Origin: Burkholderiales bacterium 67-32
GTDB lineage: Bacteria; Pseudomonadota; Gammaproteobacteria; Burkholderiales; Burkholderiaceae_B
Assembly (NCBI GenBank): GCA_001898625.1
Contig: MKUP01000022.1
Coordinates: 124,001-188,000 of the forward strand
Direction of reading: 5' to 3'
DNA: 64,000 nucleotides
This document shows positions 36,863 to 46,844 of the stretch, one piece after another. Below the pieces are notes generated by a model. The model saw nothing but the letters and a program-made list of their open reading frames with translations, had not been told where the DNA came from and ran no database searches. The translations under genes and the position numbers were made by a program. The stretch's first letter is position 1. Every line of letters starts with the position of its first letter.

Positions 36863-38167
36863 ATGTCCCCTGAGCAGAATGAACGCATCACCCGTGTGGG
36901 GATGGGCACGCCGGCCGGCACCTTGCTGCGCCAGTATTGGCAGCCCGTTGCCCTGGTCGACGAACTGGAGGGCGACCGCCCCATCCGTCCCGTCAAGCTG
37001 ATGGGGCAGGATTTCGTCCTGTTCCGGGACGAGGAAGGCCGCTATGGCCTGCTCGATCGCGACTGTCCGCACCGCGGCGCCGACCTGGCTTTCGGCCGCC
37101 TGGAGGATGGCGGATTGCGCTGCCTGTTCCATGGCTGGCTGTTCGACGTCAACGGCGCCTGTCTGGAAACGCCGGCCGAACCGGAAGGCAGCAAGCTGCC
37201 CCAGCGCATCAAGCAAAAGGCCTATCCCGTGGTCGAGAAGAGCGGCCTCCTGTTCGCCTACATCGGCGAAGGCGAGCCCCCGGCATTTCCCCACTTCGAC
37301 TGTTTCGTCGCCCCGAACGAATACACCTTCGCCTTCAAGGGCTACCTCGACTGCAACTGGCTGCAGGCGCTGGAGGTCGGCATCGATCCCGCCCATGCCT
37401 CGTACCTGCACCGCTTCTTCGAGGACGGCGATACCGACGCCAGCTACGGCAAGCAGTTCCGCGGCGCGTCGGCCGACTCCAACCTGCCCATCACCAAGGT
37501 GCTGCGCGAGTACGACCGCCCCGAGATCAAGGTCGATCCCGCCAACTACGGGTTGCGCCTGACCGCGCTGCGCCGGCTGGGCGACGAGCAGACCCACGTG
37601 CGCGTGACCAACCTCGTCTTTCCGCAGGCCTTCATCATCCCGATGAGTTCCGAAATGACGATCGCGCAATGGCATGTGCCGATCGATGACGAGAGCTGCT
37701 ACTGGTACGCCATCTTCACCAGCTTCGGCCAGCCGGTGAACAAGCAGCAGATGCGCGACCAGCGCCTGGCGCTGTACGAACTGCCGGACTACATGCCGCG
37801 CGTGGGCCGTTTCAACAACTATGGCTACGATTCGAAAGAGCAGGCGACGCAGACCTACACCGGGATGGGGCACGACATCAACGTGCACGACCAGTGGGCC
37901 GTCGAATCGCAGGGCAGGATCCAGGACCGCACCCGCGAGCACCTGGGCTCGACCGACAAGGGCATCGTCGCCTATCGCCGCCTGCTGCTCGAGGCCATCG
38001 ACCAGGCCGGGCGCGGCGAGAAAGCCTTGATGGTGATCGACGAATCGAAGGCGGACGAGTTCACCGGTCCGCCTTCCATCGACGGCATCGGGCCGGACGA
38101 TACCTGGAGCGATTACTGGAAGGTCGCGGACGAGAAGCGCCGCAAGAGTTCCGAGTGGGCGGCGTAG
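36863..38167 (+). CDS. Rieske non-heme iron oxygenase, phthalate-dioxygenase-like alpha subunit
   Basis: 434 aa. The [2Fe-2S] Rieske site is DRDCPHRGADLAFGRLEDG...RCLFHGW (C-x-H, then C-x2-H). The mononuclear iron motif is EVGIDPAHASYLHRFF, with D-x2-H-x4-H. The protein resembles the one-component oxygenases of the phthalate 4,5-dioxygenase / vanillate demethylase class, which need a separate reductase; none is encoded near here. Paired in an operon with a glutamine-synthetase-like gene starting 9 bp after its stop. Start ATG has GGAG upstream. Confidence 0.92.
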   Translation: MSPEQNERITRVGMGTPAGTLLRQYWQPVALVDELEGDRPIRPVKLMGQDFVLFRDEEGRYGLLDRDCPHRGADLAFGRLEDGGLRCLFHGWLFDVNGACLETPAEPEGSKLPQRIKQKAYPVVEKSGLLFAYIGEGEPPAFPHFDCFVAPNEYTFAFKGYLDCNWLQALEVGIDPAHASYLHRFFEDGDTDASYGKQFRGASADSNLPITKVLREYDRPEIKVDPANYGLRLTALRRLGDEQTHVRVTNLVFPQAFIIPMSSEMTIAQWHVPIDDESCYWYAIFTSFGQPVNKQQMRDQRLALYELPDYMPRVGRFNNYGYDSKEQATQTYTGMGHDINVHDQWAVESQGRIQDRTREHLGSTDKGIVAYRRLLLEAIDQAGRGEKALMVIDESKADEFTGPPSIDGIGPDDTWSDYWKVADEKRRKSSEWAA

Positions 38168-38175
38168 GGGGCGAC

Positions 38176-39621
38176 ATGTCTTTCGTTGATCGGTTCGGCC
38201 TGTGGTCCGAGGCCCAGCAGCAGGCCGCGCGTGACGTGATCGCCGCCCTCGAGGGCGGCAAGCTGGACGTCGTGCGCTTTTCCTTCCCCGACCAGCACGG
38301 GATCCTGCGCGGCAAGACGCTGGTGGCCCAGGAGGCGGTGCGCGCGCTCAAGAGCGGCGTCACCATCACCACCACCATGTATGCCAAGGATACGTCGCAC
38401 CGGACGGTGTTCCCGGTGTTCACGTCCGGCGGCGGCTTCAGCCGCCCCGAGATGCAAGGCGCCGCCGACGTCCTGATGGTGGCCGACCCCACCACGTTCA
38501 AGGTCCTGCCCTGGGCGCCCAATACCGGCTGGCTGTTGTGCGACACGTATTTCCAGAGCGGCGTACCCGTGCCGTTCGATACCCGCCAGCTGTTCCGCAG
38601 GACGCTGGCGAACCTGAACGAGGCGGGGTATGGCCTGGTCACGGGTCTGGAGGTCGAGTGCCACGTTTTCAAGGTGGCGCAGCATCACATGCGCCCGGAA
38701 GACGCGGGCCAGCCCGGCCAGCCTGGCGTGCCCCCCGACGTCGAGCTGATGTCGCACGGCTACCAGTACCTGACCGAGCTGCGCTATGACGCGGTCGATT
38801 CGGTCATGGAACTGGTGCGCAAGACGACGCAACAGCTGGACTTGCCGCTGCGCTCGCTGGAGGTGGAGTTCGGTCCCAGCCAGTTCGAGTTCACCTTCGC
38901 GCCGGGCGATGCGCTGAAGACGGCCGACGACATGATCCTGTTCCGCAACGCGGTCAAGCAGGTGTGCCGCCGCGAAGGATTCCACGCCACCTTCATGTGC
39001 CGTCCGCGTATCCCGAATGTGGTGTCCAGCGGTTGGCACCTGCATCAGTCCCTGCGTCGCCTGGCCGATGGCAGCAATGCCTTCATGCCCACCGAGGCGG
39101 GCCAGGATTTGTCGCCGGTGGGGCGCCACTACCTGGGCGGGCTGCTCGCCCACGCCTGCGGCGCCACCGCGCTGTCGACGCCGACCCTGAATGGCTACAA
39201 GCGCTACCGGCCGTATTCGCTCGCGCCCGATCGGGCGATCTGGGGGCGGGACAATCGGGGGGTGATGCTGCGTGTGCTGGGCGGCGCGGGCGACTCCGCG
39301 ACCCGCATCGAGAACCGGGTGGGCGAGCCCGCGGCGAATCCCTATCTGTATTTCGCCTCGCAGGTGTTGTCGGGCATGGATGGCATCGCCCGCGGCCTCG
39401 ATCCCGGGCCGTCGGCCGACGCCCCCTACGAGACGCAGGCCGCCAGCCTGCCGCATACCCTGACCGAGGCGCTGGGATGCCTGCGCGAGGATGCGGTGCT
39501 GAGCGAGGGGCTGGGAGCCGGCTTCGTGGATTACTTCTGCCACATCAAGGAAGCCGAGATCGCCCGCTTCAATCTCGAAGTGAGCGAGTGGGAACAGCGC
39601 GAGTATTTCGAACTGTTCTGA
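38176..39621 (+). CDS. Glutamine-synthetase-like gamma-glutamyl ligase
   Basis: 481 aa. The GS fold is complete: N-terminal DVVRFSFPDQHGILRGKTL, active-site EVECHVF, EVEFGPSQFEF (E-x-GPxQ-E), SSGWHLHQSL, NGYKRYRPYSLAPDRAIWGRDNRG and RIENRVGEPAANPYLYFASQVL, so ATP, metal and glutamate pockets appear intact. Such GS-like enzymes (as PuuA, GlnT, aniline AtdA1) glutamylate amines rather than ammonia. Coupling to a Rieske oxygenase recalls aniline-type degradation, where glutamylation precedes ring oxidation. Small amine identity is unknown. Strong terminator 2 bp after the stop. Confidence 0.88.
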   Translation: MSFVDRFGLWSEAQQQAARDVIAALEGGKLDVVRFSFPDQHGILRGKTLVAQEAVRALKSGVTITTTMYAKDTSHRTVFPVFTSGGGFSRPEMQGAADVLMVADPTTFKVLPWAPNTGWLLCDTYFQSGVPVPFDTRQLFRRTLANLNEAGYGLVTGLEVECHVFKVAQHHMRPEDAGQPGQPGVPPDVELMSHGYQYLTELRYDAVDSVMELVRKTTQQLDLPLRSLEVEFGPSQFEFTFAPGDALKTADDMILFRNAVKQVCRREGFHATFMCRPRIPNVVSSGWHLHQSLRRLADGSNAFMPTEAGQDLSPVGRHYLGGLLAHACGATALSTPTLNGYKRYRPYSLAPDRAIWGRDNRGVMLRVLGGAGDSATRIENRVGEPAANPYLYFASQVLSGMDGIARGLDPGPSADAPYETQAASLPHTLTEALGCLREDAVLSEGLGAGFVDYFCHIKEAEIARFNLEVSEWEQREYFELF

Positions 39622-39622
39622 G

Positions 39623-39654
39623 CCCCCTGCGCGCGAGGCGCGCAGGGGGTTTTC
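39623..39654. terminator. Bidirectional terminator between GS-like gene and fbp
   Basis: Stem CCCCCTGCGCGC / GCGCGCAGGGGG with loop GAG, then TTTT on the plus strand; on the minus strand it begins before the fbp stop's downstream side. 12-bp stem, near-perfect, 1 bp after the GS-like stop codon. Confidence 0.9.
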
Positions 39655-40668
39655 TCAACCCGCCTCGTGATGATATTTGGTGACGAGGTCGACTTCGTTC
39701 TTCGAGCCCAGGATCACGCTGACGCGTTCGTGCAGCGCGGCGGGCTCGATGTCCAGGATGCGCTGCAGGCCGTTGGTCGATGCGCCGCCGGCCTGTTCCA
39801 CCAGCATGCTCATCGGGTTGGCTTCGTACATCAGGCGCAGCTTGCCGGGCTTGGTCGGTTCGCGCGCGTCCCACGGATACATGAAGATGCCGCCGCGGTT
39901 CAGGATGCGATGCACGTCGGCCACCATGGAGGCGATCCAGCGCATGTTGAAGTCCTTGCCGCGCGGGCCGGTCTTGCCCGCCAGGCATTCCTCGACGTAG
40001 CGGCGCACGGGCGGTGCCCAGTGGCGCATGTTGGACATGTTGATCGCGAATTCCTTGGTGTCGGCCGGAATACGGATGTTTTCCTGGGTCAGTACCCACG
40101 AACCGAGCTCGCGGTCCAGGGTGAAGCCGAACACGCCGGTGCCCACGGTCAGGATCAGCATGGTCTGCGGGCCGTACAGCGCGTAGCCCGCCACCACCTG
40201 CTGCGTGCCCGGCTGCAGGAAATCCTGCTCGGTGATCTCGCGGCCGTGGGCCTCGGCGGGCGCGCGCAGCACCGAGAAGATCGTGCCGATGGACACGTTC
40301 ACGTCGATGTTGCTGGAGCCGTCCAGCGGGTCGAACAGCAGCAGGTATTCGCCCTTGGGGTAGTGGGTGGGGATGAGGTGGACGGTTTCCATTTCCTCGG
40401 AGGCCATGGCCGCCAACTGGCCACCCCATTCGTTGGCTTCCAGCAGGATCTCGTTGGACAGCACGTCCAGCTTCTTCTGCACTTCGCCCTGGACGTTCTC
40501 GGACTCCAGGCTGCCGAGCACGCCGCCCAGCGCACCCTTGCCGACCGCGTGGCCGATGGCCTTGCAGGCGCGGGCGACGATTTCGATCAGCAGGCGGACT
40601 TCGGCGGGCAGGGCGGCGGATCCGCGCTGCTGCTCGATCAGGAATTGGGTGAGCGTCTTGCGCTTCAT
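39655..40668 (-). CDS. fbp: Class 1 fructose-1,6-bisphosphatase
   Basis: 337 aa. [26 protein letters not shown] (metal-binding DPLDGSS) and [15 protein letters not shown] are the family marks. Makes fructose-6-phosphate in gluconeogenesis. Its ATG overlaps the pepN stop (ATGA), so pepN-fbp is a coupled operon, an order seen in related beta-proteobacteria. Confidence 0.97.
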   Translation of the reverse strand: MKRKTLTQFLIEQQRGSAALPAEVRLLIEIVARACKAIGHAVGKGALGGVLGSLESENVQGEVQKKLDVLSNEILLEANEWGGQLAAMASEEMETVHLIPTHYPKGEYLLLFDPLDGSSNIDVNVSIGTIFSVLRAPAEAHGREITEQDFLQPGTQQVVAGYALYGPQTMLILTVGTGVFGFTLDRELGSWVLTQENIRIPADTKEFAINMSNMRHWAPPVRRYVEECLAGKTGPRGKDFNMRWIASMVADVHRILNRGGIFMYPWDAREPTKPGKLRLMYEANPMSMLVEQAGGASTNGLQRILDIEPAALHERVSVILGSKNEVDLVTKYHHEAG

Positions 40669-43361
40669 GCGGCGATCTCCAGGGCTTTAGAAACGATTTC
40701 GGTAACGTTGCGCGACAGGCCGGGATGGCTGCGCACCTGTTGCAGGGCCTGCCGCATCGGTTCGCTCAGCTCGGGCACGTAGCGGACCCAGCGGTCCAGC
40801 GCGCGGGCCAGGCGGGCGGCGATTTCGGGGTTGAGGGCGTCCAGCGCCAGGACCTGGCTGGCCCAGTAGCGGTAGCCGCTGCCGTCGGCGCGGTGAAAGC
40901 CGTAGGGGTTGTTCAGGCAGAACTGGAAGACCAGCGAACGGGCGCGGTTGGGATTGCGCAGCGAGAACGCGGGGTGGGCCATCAGGCCTTCCACGGTCTG
41001 GACCGTGGTACCCCGGGCCGTCGCCTGCAGGGTGAACCATTTGTCCACTACCAGCGGGTCGTCCTGCCAGTGCTCGTAGAAGTGGGCCAGCACCCGCGCG
41101 GCGGCGTCGGGCGCGCCGAAGTTGACCAGCGCCGACAACGCCGACAGCCGGTCCGTCATGTTGCGCGCCGTGTCGTATTGGCCCCGTGCCAGTTCCGCCG
41201 CGCCGTCCACGCGGCCGGCCATCAGCGTGGCCAGCGCGAGATTCTTCAGCGCGCGCTTGCCCGCGCTGATGGGGTCGGGCGAGTAGTCTCCCGGCGTCTG
41301 GTTGGCATCGACCGCGGCGCGCCAGTCGTTCGCCAGCGCGCGGCCGAGCGCGCCCAGCGTGTCGTCGCGCACGGCGGCCAGCGCCACCGGGTCGACCTTG
41401 GCCATGTGTTCGGCCAGCGTCTTTTCCGACGGCAGCGTCAGGGCGCGGGCCCGGTAGGCGGCATCCAGTCCCGGCGCGGTCAGCACCGAGCGCCAGGCCT
41501 CGATGAAGTCGCGGTGCAGCGCGAAGGGCTTGCCTTCCTGCCGTTCGCGGGTGGCGGCCAGGATGACGCGGGTGGCCAGTTGCTGTCCGGCTTCCCAGCG
41601 GGCGAAGGCATTGCCGTCGTGCTGCATCAGCAGCGCCAGTTCGTGGTCGGCGTAGTCGTACTCGACGATGACCGGCGCGGAGAAGTCGCGCAACAGCGAC
41701 GGCACGGGCCTGGCATCGATGTTCTCGAAGGTCCATTGCGCGCGCTCGGTGGTCAGTTCGAGCAGGGCGGTGTCGCGCACCTCGTGGCCGTCCGCCTGTT
41801 TCAGCGGCAAGGGGCGGCCCTGCGCATCGAGCAGGCCGATGGCGAAGGGAATGTGGAAGGGCTGCTTGGCCGGCGCGCCCGGCAGGCGTTCCACGCCCAC
41901 CGGCTCGCAGCGCTGGGCCAGCGTGACGGTGCAGCGCCGCGTGGCGGCGTCGTGCTCGATCGTCACCCGCACTCGTGGCGTGCCGGCCTGGCTGTACCAG
42001 CGCCTGAACAAGGACAGGTCGCGCCCGGGGTGATCCTGTGCGTACACCGATTCCATCGCGGCCACGAAGTCGTCGCAGGTCACGGCCTGGCCGTCGTGCC
42101 GGCGGAAGTACTCGGCCAGCCCGCGCGTGAACCCCGCCGGCGTCAGCAGCGTCTGCTGCATGCGGATGACTTCCGCGCCTTTCTCGTAGACGGTGGCGGT
42201 GTAGAAGTTGCCGATCTCCTGGTAGCTTTCGGGCCGGATGGGATGGGCCATCGGGCCGGCGTCCTCGGGGAACTGGGCCGCGCGCAGCGTCACGACGTCG
42301 TCGATGCGCTTGACCGTGCGCGCGCTGGCGGCCGCCTCGGCGTCCAGGCCCTGCGCCATCATGTCGGCGGTGAACTCCTGGTCGCGGAAGACCGTCAGGC
42401 CTTCCTTCAGGCTGAGCTGGAACCAGTCGCGGCAGGTGACGCGGTTGCCGGTCCAGTTGTGGAAGTATTCGTGGCCGATCACCGCCTCGATGGCGCTGAA
42501 GTTGGCATCGGTGGCGCTTTCCGGGTCGGCCAGCACGTAGGCGGCGTTGAAGATGTTCAGGCCCTTGTTCTCCATGGCCCCCATGTTGAAGTCGCGCGCC
42601 GCCACGATCATGAAGCGGTCCAGGTCCAGTTCGAGCGAGAAGCGCCGTTCGTCCCAGCGCACCGCGCGTTCCAGCGACTCCAGCGCGTACTGGGTCTTGC
42701 TCTCGCCGCCGGGATCGCTGTAGACCTGCAGCAGCACCTCGCGGCCCGAGCGGGTGCGCATGCGGGACTCGCGCCAGGTCAGGGTGCCGGCCACCAGCGC
42801 GAACAGGTAGCAGGGCTTGGGGAACGGGTCTTCCCAGTGCGCCTCGTGGCGGCCGTCGGCAAGGTCGGCCTGCTTGACCAGGTTGCCGTTGGACAGCAAC
42901 TGCGGGAAACGCTTCTTGTCGGCCCGCAGCACCACCGAATATCGCGACATGACGTCGGGCCGGTCGGGAAACCAGGTGATGCGGCGAAAACCCTCGGCCT
43001 CGCACTGGGTGAAGAAGACGCCATTCGAGACGTAGAGCCCCATCAGCGCGGAATTGGCCTCGGGCCGGCAGCGCGAGACGATCTCGACCTGGGCCTGGGC
43101 GCCCAGGCCGTCCAGCGTCAGGGTGTCGCCGTCCTCTTGATAGTGTCCGGCCCAGTCGCGGCCGTCCACCTTGACCGAGACCAGCTCCAGGTCTTCGCCG
43201 TTCAGGACCAGGGGGCCTTCGCCGGTGCGCCGCACCTCCAGCAGCGAACGGACCAGGGTATCCGCGGGGTCGAGGTCGAATTCCAGCCTGACCGTCGCGA
43301 TGTCATACGGAAACGGAAGGTAATTCTGGCGTCTGATGGTGACGGGAGTATCGGTACGCAT
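40665..43361 (-). CDS. pepN: Aminopeptidase N
   Basis: 898-aa M1 family metallopeptidase, full length. GAMENKGLN at residues 261-269 (exopeptidase motif) and HEYFHNW at 297-303 (HExxH zinc site), third ligand Glu downstream in [13 protein letters not shown]. Cytoplasmic broad-specificity N-terminal peptidase. ATG at 43361; the reading frame is open further upstream without a plausible start. Coupled to fbp. Confidence 0.97.
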   Translation of the reverse strand: MRTDTPVTIRRQNYLPFPYDIATVRLEFDLDPADTLVRSLLEVRRTGEGPLVLNGEDLELVSVKVDGRDWAGHYQEDGDTLTLDGLGAQAQVEIVSRCRPEANSALMGLYVSNGVFFTQCEAEGFRRITWFPDRPDVMSRYSVVLRADKKRFPQLLSNGNLVKQADLADGRHEAHWEDPFPKPCYLFALVAGTLTWRESRMRTRSGREVLLQVYSDPGGESKTQYALESLERAVRWDERRFSLELDLDRFMIVAARDFNMGAMENKGLNIFNAAYVLADPESATDANFSAIEAVIGHEYFHNWTGNRVTCRDWFQLSLKEGLTVFRDQEFTADMMAQGLDAEAAASARTVKRIDDVVTLRAAQFPEDAGPMAHPIRPESYQEIGNFYTATVYEKGAEVIRMQQTLLTPAGFTRGLAEYFRRHDGQAVTCDDFVAAMESVYAQDHPGRDLSLFRRWYSQAGTPRVRVTIEHDAATRRCTVTLAQRCEPVGVERLPGAPAKQPFHIPFAIGLLDAQGRPLPLKQADGHEVRDTALLELTTERAQWTFENIDARPVPSLLRDFSAPVIVEYDYADHELALLMQHDGNAFARWEAGQQLATRVILAATRERQEGKPFALHRDFIEAWRSVLTAPGLDAAYRARALTLPSEKTLAEHMAKVDPVALAAVRDDTLGALGRALANDWRAAVDANQTPGDYSPDPISAGKRALKNLALATLMAGRVDGAAELARGQYDTARNMTDRLSALSALVNFGAPDAAARVLAHFYEHWQDDPLVVDKWFTLQATARGTTVQTVEGLMAHPAFSLRNPNRARSLVFQFCLNNPYGFHRADGSGYRYWASQVLALDALNPEIAARLARALDRWVRYVPELSEPMRQALQQVRSHPGLSRNVTEIVSKALEIAA

Positions 43362-43505
43362 GATGGCGGGGAAACGAGTGACGGCGCAGGGATGGGATTG
43401 TAGCGGGGTGGGGCGGGGCGCGTCGGCGGAGAACCGAAACACCCCGTGTCGGTCCAAGCGCCATAACGGTTAAATTACGATTCTTGCTGCGGACGCGAAA
43501 GCATC

Positions 43506-44189
43506 ATGTCGATATCCAAATGTAATTCTTTCTTCGGGCGGGGCGGCTGGGCATGGGCCAGCCGCGTCGCGAAGGTCGCCGCGGTGGCCTTGCTCGCGGG
43601 CTGCGCGACCACCGTGCCGGCTCGCGTCACGACCTTCCAGCAATGGCCGGCCGATGCGGTGGGCGCCACCTGGAAATTCGATACGCCGGCGGCGCAACGG
43701 GACAGCCTCGAGTATCGCGAATATGCCGACATGATCCGTTCGGGCATCGGCCCCACCGGCATGGTCGAGGCCCAGGCGGGCCAGCCCGCCCGCTTCAGCG
43801 TCAACTTCTCGTACGGCGTCGAGCCGGTGCAGGTGCGCGTCGAGCGCCCGGCCTACGATCCCTTCTACGGACCGTGGGGGCCCTGGGGCTACGGCTGGGG
43901 CGGCTTCGGCTATCGCGGCCGCGGCGGCATGGGCTTCGCCTGGGGGCCTCCGTATCCGCCGACCTGGACGTCCACCACGGTGGACGCGTCCCGCGCCTCG
44001 CTGCGGGTGGAGATCCGCGATACCCGGCAGAACGGACAGAAGGTCTACGAGTCCACGGCCGTGAGCACCGGCTCGGGCGACTCCATTCCGCAAGTGATGC
44101 CCTATCTGGTGCGGGCGATCTTCGATCGCTTTCCCGATACGAACGGGCAGGTCAGGGACGTGACCTACGAGGTCGAGCAGCGCAAGTAG
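43506..44189 (+). CDS. DUF4136 lipoprotein
   Basis: 227 aa. Signal peptide with lipobox LLAGCATT (Cys about 34), then VTTFQQWPADAVGATWKFDTPAAQRDSLEYREYADMI, typical of DUF4136 outer-membrane lipoproteins. The middle is strikingly Gly/Trp/Tyr/Pro-rich (YGPWGPWGYGWGGFGYRGRG), likely an extended or aggregation-prone loop. Function unknown; often found with envelope-stress genes. Converges on the TetR gene. Confidence 0.85.
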   Translation: MSISKCNSFFGRGGWAWASRVAKVAAVALLAGCATTVPARVTTFQQWPADAVGATWKFDTPAAQRDSLEYREYADMIRSGIGPTGMVEAQAGQPARFSVNFSYGVEPVQVRVERPAYDPFYGPWGPWGYGWGGFGYRGRGGMGFAWGPPYPPTWTSTTVDASRASLRVEIRDTRQNGQKVYESTAVSTGSGDSIPQVMPYLVRAIFDRFPDTNGQVRDVTYEVEQRK

Positions 44190-44203
44190 CGCGCCGCTTC
44201 CCG

Positions 44204-44848
44204 TCAGCCCGCCGGCGTTTCCGGCGGGCTGATCTTCAGCCCGGCCAGGAAGTCGTCGATGACCCGGCCGCCCACTTCGGTGATGTCGAAATCGCCCGGC
44301 TCCAGCATCCAGTCCATGAACAGGCCGTGCATGATGGCGTGCAGGCCCAGCGCGGCGATCCGGGGATTGGTGTGTGTGGGCAACTGCCCCAGGGCGATGG
44401 CACGGCGGAAGCCGTCTTCGTAGCGGCCCAGGGCTATCTTGCGGCTGTCGACATGGCGGCGGCGCATGTCCGCCGTTTCCGCCACGTATTCGCACTTGAA
44501 CAGCAGGATTTCACAGACCCGCTGCGCGCTCGCGCCTTCGGAGATCAATTGCATGGCGCCGACGGCGCTGCGCCGCAACTGGCTGAGCGGGTCGGGGGAG
44601 TTGGCGTCGCAACTGCGTTCGAGCGCGTCCTCGATAGGCATCTTGACCCGCTGCAACATCGCGTCCAGCAGGTCCGTCTTGTTCTTGAAGTGCCAGTAGA
44701 TCGCGCCGCGGGTTACATTGGCGGCCGCCGCGATATCTTGCAGCGACGTGTGCGAGACACCTTGTTCGCTGAAGATCTGCTCGGCGGTTTCGAGTATGCG
44801 GGTGCGGGTTTCGAGCGCTTCCTCTTTCGTTTTGCGTACCATGGCCAT
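44204..44848 (-). CDS. TetR family repressor, AcrR/TtgR-like
   Basis: 214 aa. HTH from about residue 30: TSLQDIAAAANVTRGAIYWHFKNKTDLL; GAIYWHFKNK is the recognition helix typical of RND-pump repressors (AcrR, TtgR, BpeR). A palindrome in front of it matches one before the distant RND operon at 49.5 kb, so that operon is its probable target, with autoregulation. Nearby genes give no other RND target. It is separated from the pump by five unrelated genes. Confidence 0.9.
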   Translation of the reverse strand: MAMVRKTKEEALETRTRILETAEQIFSEQGVSHTSLQDIAAAANVTRGAIYWHFKNKTDLLDAMLQRVKMPIEDALERSCDANSPDPLSQLRRSAVGAMQLISEGASAQRVCEILLFKCEYVAETADMRRRHVDSRKIALGRYEDGFRRAIALGQLPTHTNPRIAALGLHAIMHGLFMDWMLEPGDFDITEVGGRVIDDFLAGLKISPPETPAG

Positions 44849-44942
44849 GCCCAGCCGGTCGTGTCCGGCATCAGCCAGGAAGGCCGCCGGACGCAGGTGT
44901 GTGAGTGAACGGGCTATCTAGGTAAGGTGCCCCTGTGCAGTA

Positions 44943-44970
44943 CTTATATACATGCATGAATGTATGTAAG
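44943..44970. promoter_or_regulatory. TetR/TtgR-type operator upstream of tetR
   Basis: 28-bp palindrome with two mismatched pairs, CTTATATACATGCATGAATG... TAAG end; core ACATGCATGAATGT. Same core as the operator at 49335-49362. It lies about 95 bp upstream of the repressor start and could also control the DMT-type gene downstream at 45011. Confidence 0.7.
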
Positions 44971-45010
44971 CATACCATGTTTTGGCTTGATTGACTGAGG
45001 TGGAGGGTGC

Positions 45011-45355
45011 ATGGCTGCCCAGATACTGGGGTTCGTGGGGCTCCTGGCGTTATCCAATATGTTCATGACGTTCGCCTGGTACGGACACCTGCGCTATGCG
45101 CACGGCAGTCCCTGGTACCTCGCCCTGCTGGCGAGCTGGGGGCTTGCTTTTTTTGAATATGCAATCATGGTGCCCGCGAATCGCTATGGCTTCGACTTTC
45201 TTAGCGTAACGCAGATGAAGATATTGCAGGAGGTGGTGACCCTGACGGTGTTCGTGCCGTTCGCGCTGCTGTTCATGGACGAGCGGTTGCGGCTGAACCA
45301 TTTATGGGCGGCGTGCTGCCTGGTCGGTGCGGTCTATTTCGCCTTCAAGAAATAA
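45011..45355 (+). CDS. DMT family / DUF486 membrane protein
   Basis: 114 aa, four hydrophobic segments (about residues 5-25, 33-55, 68-88, 95-112) typical of DUF486, a small drug/metabolite-transporter-like group. MFMTFAWYGHLRY and AFFEYAIMVPANRYGF are family signatures. Function unknown. Stands just after the TetR operator on the opposite strand and may be regulated by it. Confidence 0.85.
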   Translation: MAAQILGFVGLLALSNMFMTFAWYGHLRYAHGSPWYLALLASWGLAFFEYAIMVPANRYGFDFLSVTQMKILQEVVTLTVFVPFALLFMDERLRLNHLWAACCLVGAVYFAFKK

Positions 45356-45416
45356 TTTCACGACCGTAATAATCGAAGGCTTGGGTGTGTAAAGCTTTCC
45401 GGATGGTAACAATCAA

Positions 45417-45455
45417 AAAGGTGGTTTTACGATTATGAATCGTAAAACCACCTTT
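45417..45455. terminator. Perfect 18-bp palindrome, probable bidirectional terminator
   Basis: Arms AAAGGTGGTTTTACGATT and AATCGTAAAACCACCTTT separated by ATG, with no mismatch. It lies between the convergent DMT gene and the H-NS-like gene; on the minus strand it is followed by TTTTT. The stem is AT-rich and long rather than GC-rich, unusual for this genome. Confidence 0.8.
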
Positions 45456-45484
45456 ATAAAAGAACCCTGTCGGCCTGCGCCGTG

Positions 45485-45841
45485 TTACTGGGCGATGAGA
45501 AACTGGTCGCGCGTCGCGCCGCCGGCTTCCGCGGCCACCAGCCAGCGCGGGGGTTTGCCGCGGCCGGTCCAGGTTTCGCCGGTTTCGGGGTGGCGGTACT
45601 TGGGGGCGACCTGCTTGGCGGGTTTTGCCGCGCTGGTCTTGGCGGCGCCGCCCACCCGCTTGCGGGGAGCTACGCCCTTGGCCTGGGCGGCTTTCAACTC
45701 GTCCAGCGTGATCGAGAATTCCTGCATCGAGCGAAGAATGGAGGCGATGACAGGCTGGCGTTGCTTCTGGCGAACGCTTTCCGCTTTTTCCTGAAGCTTG
45801 CGGATTTGGGCTTGCAGGGTTTGGTAGGTATCTTTAGCCAT
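45485..45841 (-). CDS. H-NS family nucleoid protein (BpH3-like)
   Basis: 118 aa. Coiled-coil oligomerisation region at residues about 1-50 (LQAQIRKLQEKAESVRQKQRQ) and the C-terminal DNA-binding motif YRHPETGETWTGRGKPPRWL (TGRGK-PP-W, the H-NS AT-hook-like loop). A Lys/Ala-rich linker joins them. Known H-NS proteins silence AT-rich foreign DNA; the family in Bordetella is BpH3. Promoter region 45842-46108. Confidence 0.92.
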   Translation of the reverse strand: MAKDTYQTLQAQIRKLQEKAESVRQKQRQPVIASILRSMQEFSITLDELKAAQAKGVAPRKRVGGAAKTSAAKPAKQVAPKYRHPETGETWTGRGKPPRWLVAAEAGGATRDQFLIAQ

Positions 45842-46108
45842 TTTTGTCCAAGTGATTTTTCAGGCGAAGGGCAGGGGAAATGCTCGATTTGAGGCGCGAG
45901 GATAACCAACGCATTTTAGAATCGAATTTTCCAAACTGGGAAGCTGTTATTGAAAACGGATACATTTTCAAATGAATAGAGCGGAACGGTCGCTCGAAGT
46001 TCATTCGGAAACATCCTTAGGTAATTCCCCGGAACGCCAGGCGCGGTGCGTCGGCCTGATTCCGGCTTTTAAGAGGAAAGGCCGCCGCGCGGGCGGCCGG
46101 TGAAAGAC

Positions 46109-46651
46109 ATGGCTCTACGTTCGGTGGTTTACAAGGCGGTGCTGCAGGTGGCGGACATGGACAGGGGTTACTACGCGGAGCATCCGCTGGTCATCGCCCG
46201 CCATCCCTCGGAGACCGATGAAAGAATGATGGTGCGGGTCTTGGCTTTCGCGCTGAATGCCGACGAGGACCTGGCGTTCGGCCGGGGCCTGTCGACCGAC
46301 GATGAGCCGGATTTGTGGCGCAAGGACCTGACCGGGGCGGTGGACCTATGGGTAGAAGTGGGCCTGCCGGACGAGAAATGGCTGCGCAAGGCCTGCGCGC
46401 GGGCCGCGCAGGTGGTGCTTTACGCCTATGGGCGCACCGCCGACGCATGGTGGCGCCAGAACGAGGACAAGCTGGCGCGGCTGGATAACCTGCAGGTTTT
46501 CCGCCTGGCTCCCGACGATACCGCCGCGCTGGCCCGGTTGGCGGAACGGAACATGCAGCTTCAATGCAACGTGCAGGAGGGGCAGGCCTGGATGGGGAAT
46601 GGCGGGCGGGACGCGACGTTGACGCCGGAAAGGCTGCATCCCTCATTATGA
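46109..46651 (+). CDS. yaeQ: YaeQ family protein
   Basis: 180 aa. MALRSVVYKAVLQVADMDRGYY, RHPSETDERMMVRVLAFALNADE and GLSTDDEPDLW are the YaeQ signatures; the protein has a PD-(D/E)xK nuclease-like fold in structures but its function is not settled. An upstream in-frame GTG at 46100 is less likely. Confidence 0.92.
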   Translation: MALRSVVYKAVLQVADMDRGYYAEHPLVIARHPSETDERMMVRVLAFALNADEDLAFGRGLSTDDEPDLWRKDLTGAVDLWVEVGLPDEKWLRKACARAAQVVLYAYGRTADAWWRQNEDKLARLDNLQVFRLAPDDTAALARLAERNMQLQCNVQEGQAWMGNGGRDATLTPERLHPSL

Positions 46652-46844
46652 ATAGGGTTTTTTAAGCGTGCCGCGGGCCATGAACGTCCGCGCGTTTGGT
46701 GCTAGGATAAAAAAGCAAAGTGGTTACGAAGCTGGTCTACCGAAGAGCGCCGACCTAGGGGGATCTTTGCCTGATGTGGGTTGAGCGCCGATAAAAAACG
46801 CGTCTGTCGCGATTTGACAGGTTGTGGAATACGGAAAAACCTAC

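Noticed and set aside
40725..43403. Long plus-strand open frame opposite pepN
   Set aside because: Composition is typical shadow (Val/Gly/Gln-rich, no motif); pepN on the minus strand has zinc and GAMEN motifs.
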